From Thermomicrobiaceae bacterium (GTDB lineage: Bacteria > Chloroflexota > Chloroflexia > Thermomicrobiales > Thermomicrobiaceae): 7,350 bases of DNA. Below, piece after piece: positions 5,869 through 7,350 of this stretch (positions within the stretch are counted from its first letter, which is position 1; every line of letters starts with the position of its first letter). The notes below the pieces were generated by a model that was not told the origin of the DNA, did not search any database, and saw nothing but the letters and a program-made list of their open reading frames with translations. The translations under genes were made by a program, and so were the position numbers. The DNA is taken from NCBI GenBank assembly GCA_007122555.1, contig SKTL01000479.1, positions 1 to 7,350 of the forward strand, in the 5' to 3' direction.

Positions 5869-7350
5869 GTCTACGGGAGGACCGCTCGTCGGCGCGAGCG
5901 TAGGCTCAGCATTCCAACTGATCTGAATACTCTGCTCGACTCCCTGGTGTGTTGCGGTAATCCTGGTCGTGAACGGGCGGCTGTTGAGCGCGCTGTCCCG
6001 GAGCTGAACCTCTATCGATGCGGCGCCGCTATCGTTCGTTGAGACCGGTCCGGAACTGGCATACGGCGCGCCAGGTCCGAAGTTTAGTCCCGCAAGAGCA
6101 GTTTCATCGATGCTTATCACGACGGCGTGACCGGACCGCACCCGCTCACCAAATCGGTCGAACACGACCGCTGTCACGGTTGTGGAATGGGAGAAGTGTG
6201 GGACCGGATTCTGTGACGCGGACAACTGGATTTCCGTCGTCTGAAAGAGGTAATCGGCAGCCACGAGATTCATTGATGCGGAGCCGTCGAACTGCACCTG
6301 ATAATCGACATTGTTGGCAATTGCGAGAATCTCACCCTGTGTGATTCGAATGTAGGCCGATCCCTGGAATCCCGGCGGCAAGTACTCGAAATCGAACGCA
6401 TAGAGCGTCTTTCCGCCCCGGCCGGGTAGCTCGACGATTTCCGGTTCGGGTGAAACAACATTACCCAGTTCGTCCAGGAACCAGACCTTTGCCGCTGCCG
6501 GGAAGTTGAGCGGCGCCATTAACTGAATACCGGTAGTGTTTCCGAGCGCTGTCCCGGGGTCTCCTTTTTGCACCAGCGGCATGGCAATGTGATTGTTAAT
6601 GAGACCGGGTCTCCGTTCAGCGACATATGACATGGCGTGGCCCACATCATCAGCGTCACCGACGTACTTCACCTGATCGACCGCGGCATGGAGCGGGCCT
6701 GAGCCGGATATCACGGCCGATCCAACGAATCCGGCGGGAGTGTCTCCGTCTCCGGAGACACCGGCGGGCGTAAAGATGAAGTCCATTCCCCTCGGGGGAA
6801 CGGTGATCTCCGTGGAATCCAGGAGTTCGCCATCGGCGTCGTAGTATCGCACGATGACCTCGTTCGGTTCCTCGGAGAGGTTGGCGAGCGAGATCCCGGC
6901 GTTCCAGTTGTGCCAGTTGCGCAGGATGAGTGGCGCGTATCTCGCAGACGAACCGCTCGGCGGTTGAGATTGATTCATGATAAGCATGTTTGTCTGCACC
7001 TTGTATCGTTCCGCTACGGCTCCAATGTTACCGTCGGCGCCGATTGTCGCGGAACCGACCCACTCCACAGGGACCCCCTGCTCGAGCAGATTGAATGTCC
7101 AGGTCTCCCCTGGCGAAAGGGCTTCCGTGTGCACCATCGGAGCGCTCGCGCCGCCCGATTCGCGCAAGGTCAGGCGTACCGTGTTCGAAGTCGATCCTGG
7201 ATCAAAGTTCGTAATACGGATCGAAGTGTTCCAGCCGCTGTTGGTCTGGACAATCGGTAGCACGCCACCCGCATCGATATGGCTCCATGAAAGCGCGGTG
7301 TACCCGCCCGCCGTCATATGATCAGTGGTGGTGCGTGCGCTGGATGTCAT
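5866..7350 (-). CDS. Large repeat-containing extracellular protein with Big_1-like domain, 5' end outside window
   Basis: The last 494 codons of a longer gene are visible; the stop is at 5866-5868. An ATG happens to sit at 7350, but the first 28 residues look like the tail of a further repeat, so the true start is outside. Three related beta-rich units follow at about residues 30-120, 139-231 and 256-352. Each opens with [LP]-[PL]-[IL]-[VI] and a W-N/T-G-I strand and ends near A-V-A-E-R-Y-K or A-V-D-Q-V-K-Y. Residues about 373-479 form a bacterial Ig-like domain of the Big_1/invasin type (I-Q-L-S-A-S-Q-N-P-V, later S-T-N-D-S-G-A-A-S-I-E-V). The short end, A-P-T-S-G-P-P-V-D, has no membrane anchor or sorting motif. 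Cysteine is absent, as is common in exported proteins. It is probably a secreted or cell-surface adhesive or structural protein. It converges on the cassette and appears functionally unrelated. Confidence 0.85.
   Translation of the reverse strand: MTSSARTTTDHMTAGGYTALSWSHIDAGGVLPIVQTNSGWNTSIRITNFDPGSTSNTVRLTLRESGGASAPMVHTEALSPGETWTFNLLEQGVPVEWVGSATIGADGNIGAVAERYKVQTNMLIMNQSQPPSGSSARYAPLILRNWHNWNAGISLANLSEEPNEVIVRYYDADGELLDSTEITVPPRGMDFIFTPAGVSGDGDTPAGFVGSAVISGSGPLHAAVDQVKYVGDADDVGHAMSYVAERRPGLINNHIAMPLVQKGDPGTALGNTTGIQLMAPLNFPAAAKVWFLDELGNVVSPEPEIVELPGRGGKTLYAFDFEYLPPGFQGSAYIRITQGEILAIANNVDYQVQFDGSASMNLVAADYLFQTTEIQLSASQNPVPHFSHSTTVTAVVFDRFGERVRSGHAVVISIDETALAGLNFGPGAPYASSGPVSTNDSGAASIEVQLRDSALNSRPFTTRITATHQGVEQSIQISWNAEPTLAPTSGPPVD
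6295..7263 (-). repeat. Three tandem ~110-residue protein repeats
   Basis: Units lie at 7263-6991, 6936-6658 and 6585-6295, with a period of roughly 108-118 codons. Shared positions include the opening P-[IL]-[VL], an N-T/N-A/N-T-T-G-I strand, a central [YF]-x-D-x-x-G (units 2 and 3) and a G-S-A-x-I strand, then an A-V/A-I-x-x-x-[VY] close. Similarity between units is at protein level only; the DNA is not visibly repeated, so the duplication is old. Confidence 0.65.

Noticed and set aside
1..7350. CRISPR arrays, tRNA or rRNA genes, insertion sequences, toxin-antitoxin or phage-defence genes
   Set aside because: No spaced direct repeats, no tRNA cloverleaf or rRNA-like sequence, no transposase motifs or terminal inverted repeats, and no defence-family domains were seen on either strand.

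Overview
The window comes from a bacterial genome of moderately high GC. It looks like a metagenomic or environmental lineage, and I lean towards Chloroflexota. The lean is tentative. It rests on the style of the extracellular protein at the right end (tandem repeats of the 'GWNTSI...N' type followed by a bacterial Ig-like domain) and on the mix of IclR regulator, enolase-superfamily dehydratase and ceramidase-like hydrolase. Nothing in the sequence fixes the taxon.

Left part (153-5147, all + strand): a compact catabolic cassette of four intact genes. An IclR-family regulator is preceded by a good sigma70-type promoter (TTGACA, 17-nt spacer, TACTAT) and a perfect short palindrome over the predicted transcription start. 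A class III PLP enzyme of the glutamate-1-semialdehyde aminomutase/aminotransferase type follows 19 nt later. After a 152-nt gap comes a mandelate racemase/galactonate dehydratase-like enolase-superfamily enzyme with a full set of metal ligands. After a further 42 nt comes a zinc hydrolase with the fold of neutral/alkaline ceramidases. That protein keeps the four zinc ligands but has Gly at the nucleophile-serine position and has no signal peptide. A reasonable inference is a cytoplasmic pathway that hydrolyses an amide or ester, dehydrates an acid-sugar-like product and moves an amino group, under IclR control. The substrate cannot be read from the sequence.

Middle part (5148-5865): no intact gene. 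Three decayed or orphan coding fragments can be seen. The first is an internally deleted, frameshifted relative of the upstream aminotransferase. It is followed by what looks like the C-terminal end of a carboxymuconolactone decarboxylase/AhpD-like protein, and then by a short reading frame with coding-like composition that I do not recognise. The region looks like a graveyard of catabolic genes related in type to the intact cassette.

Right part (5866-7350, - strand): the C-terminal 494 codons of a large, probably secreted protein, convergent with the cassette. It has three tandem beta-rich repeats plus the tail of a fourth, then one Ig-like (Big_1-type) domain. Its true start lies beyond the window.

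At the extreme left edge (1-88, - strand) a short open frame begins like the N-terminus of phosphotriesterase-family proteins, but it lacks the expected HxH motif and may be a remnant or chance.
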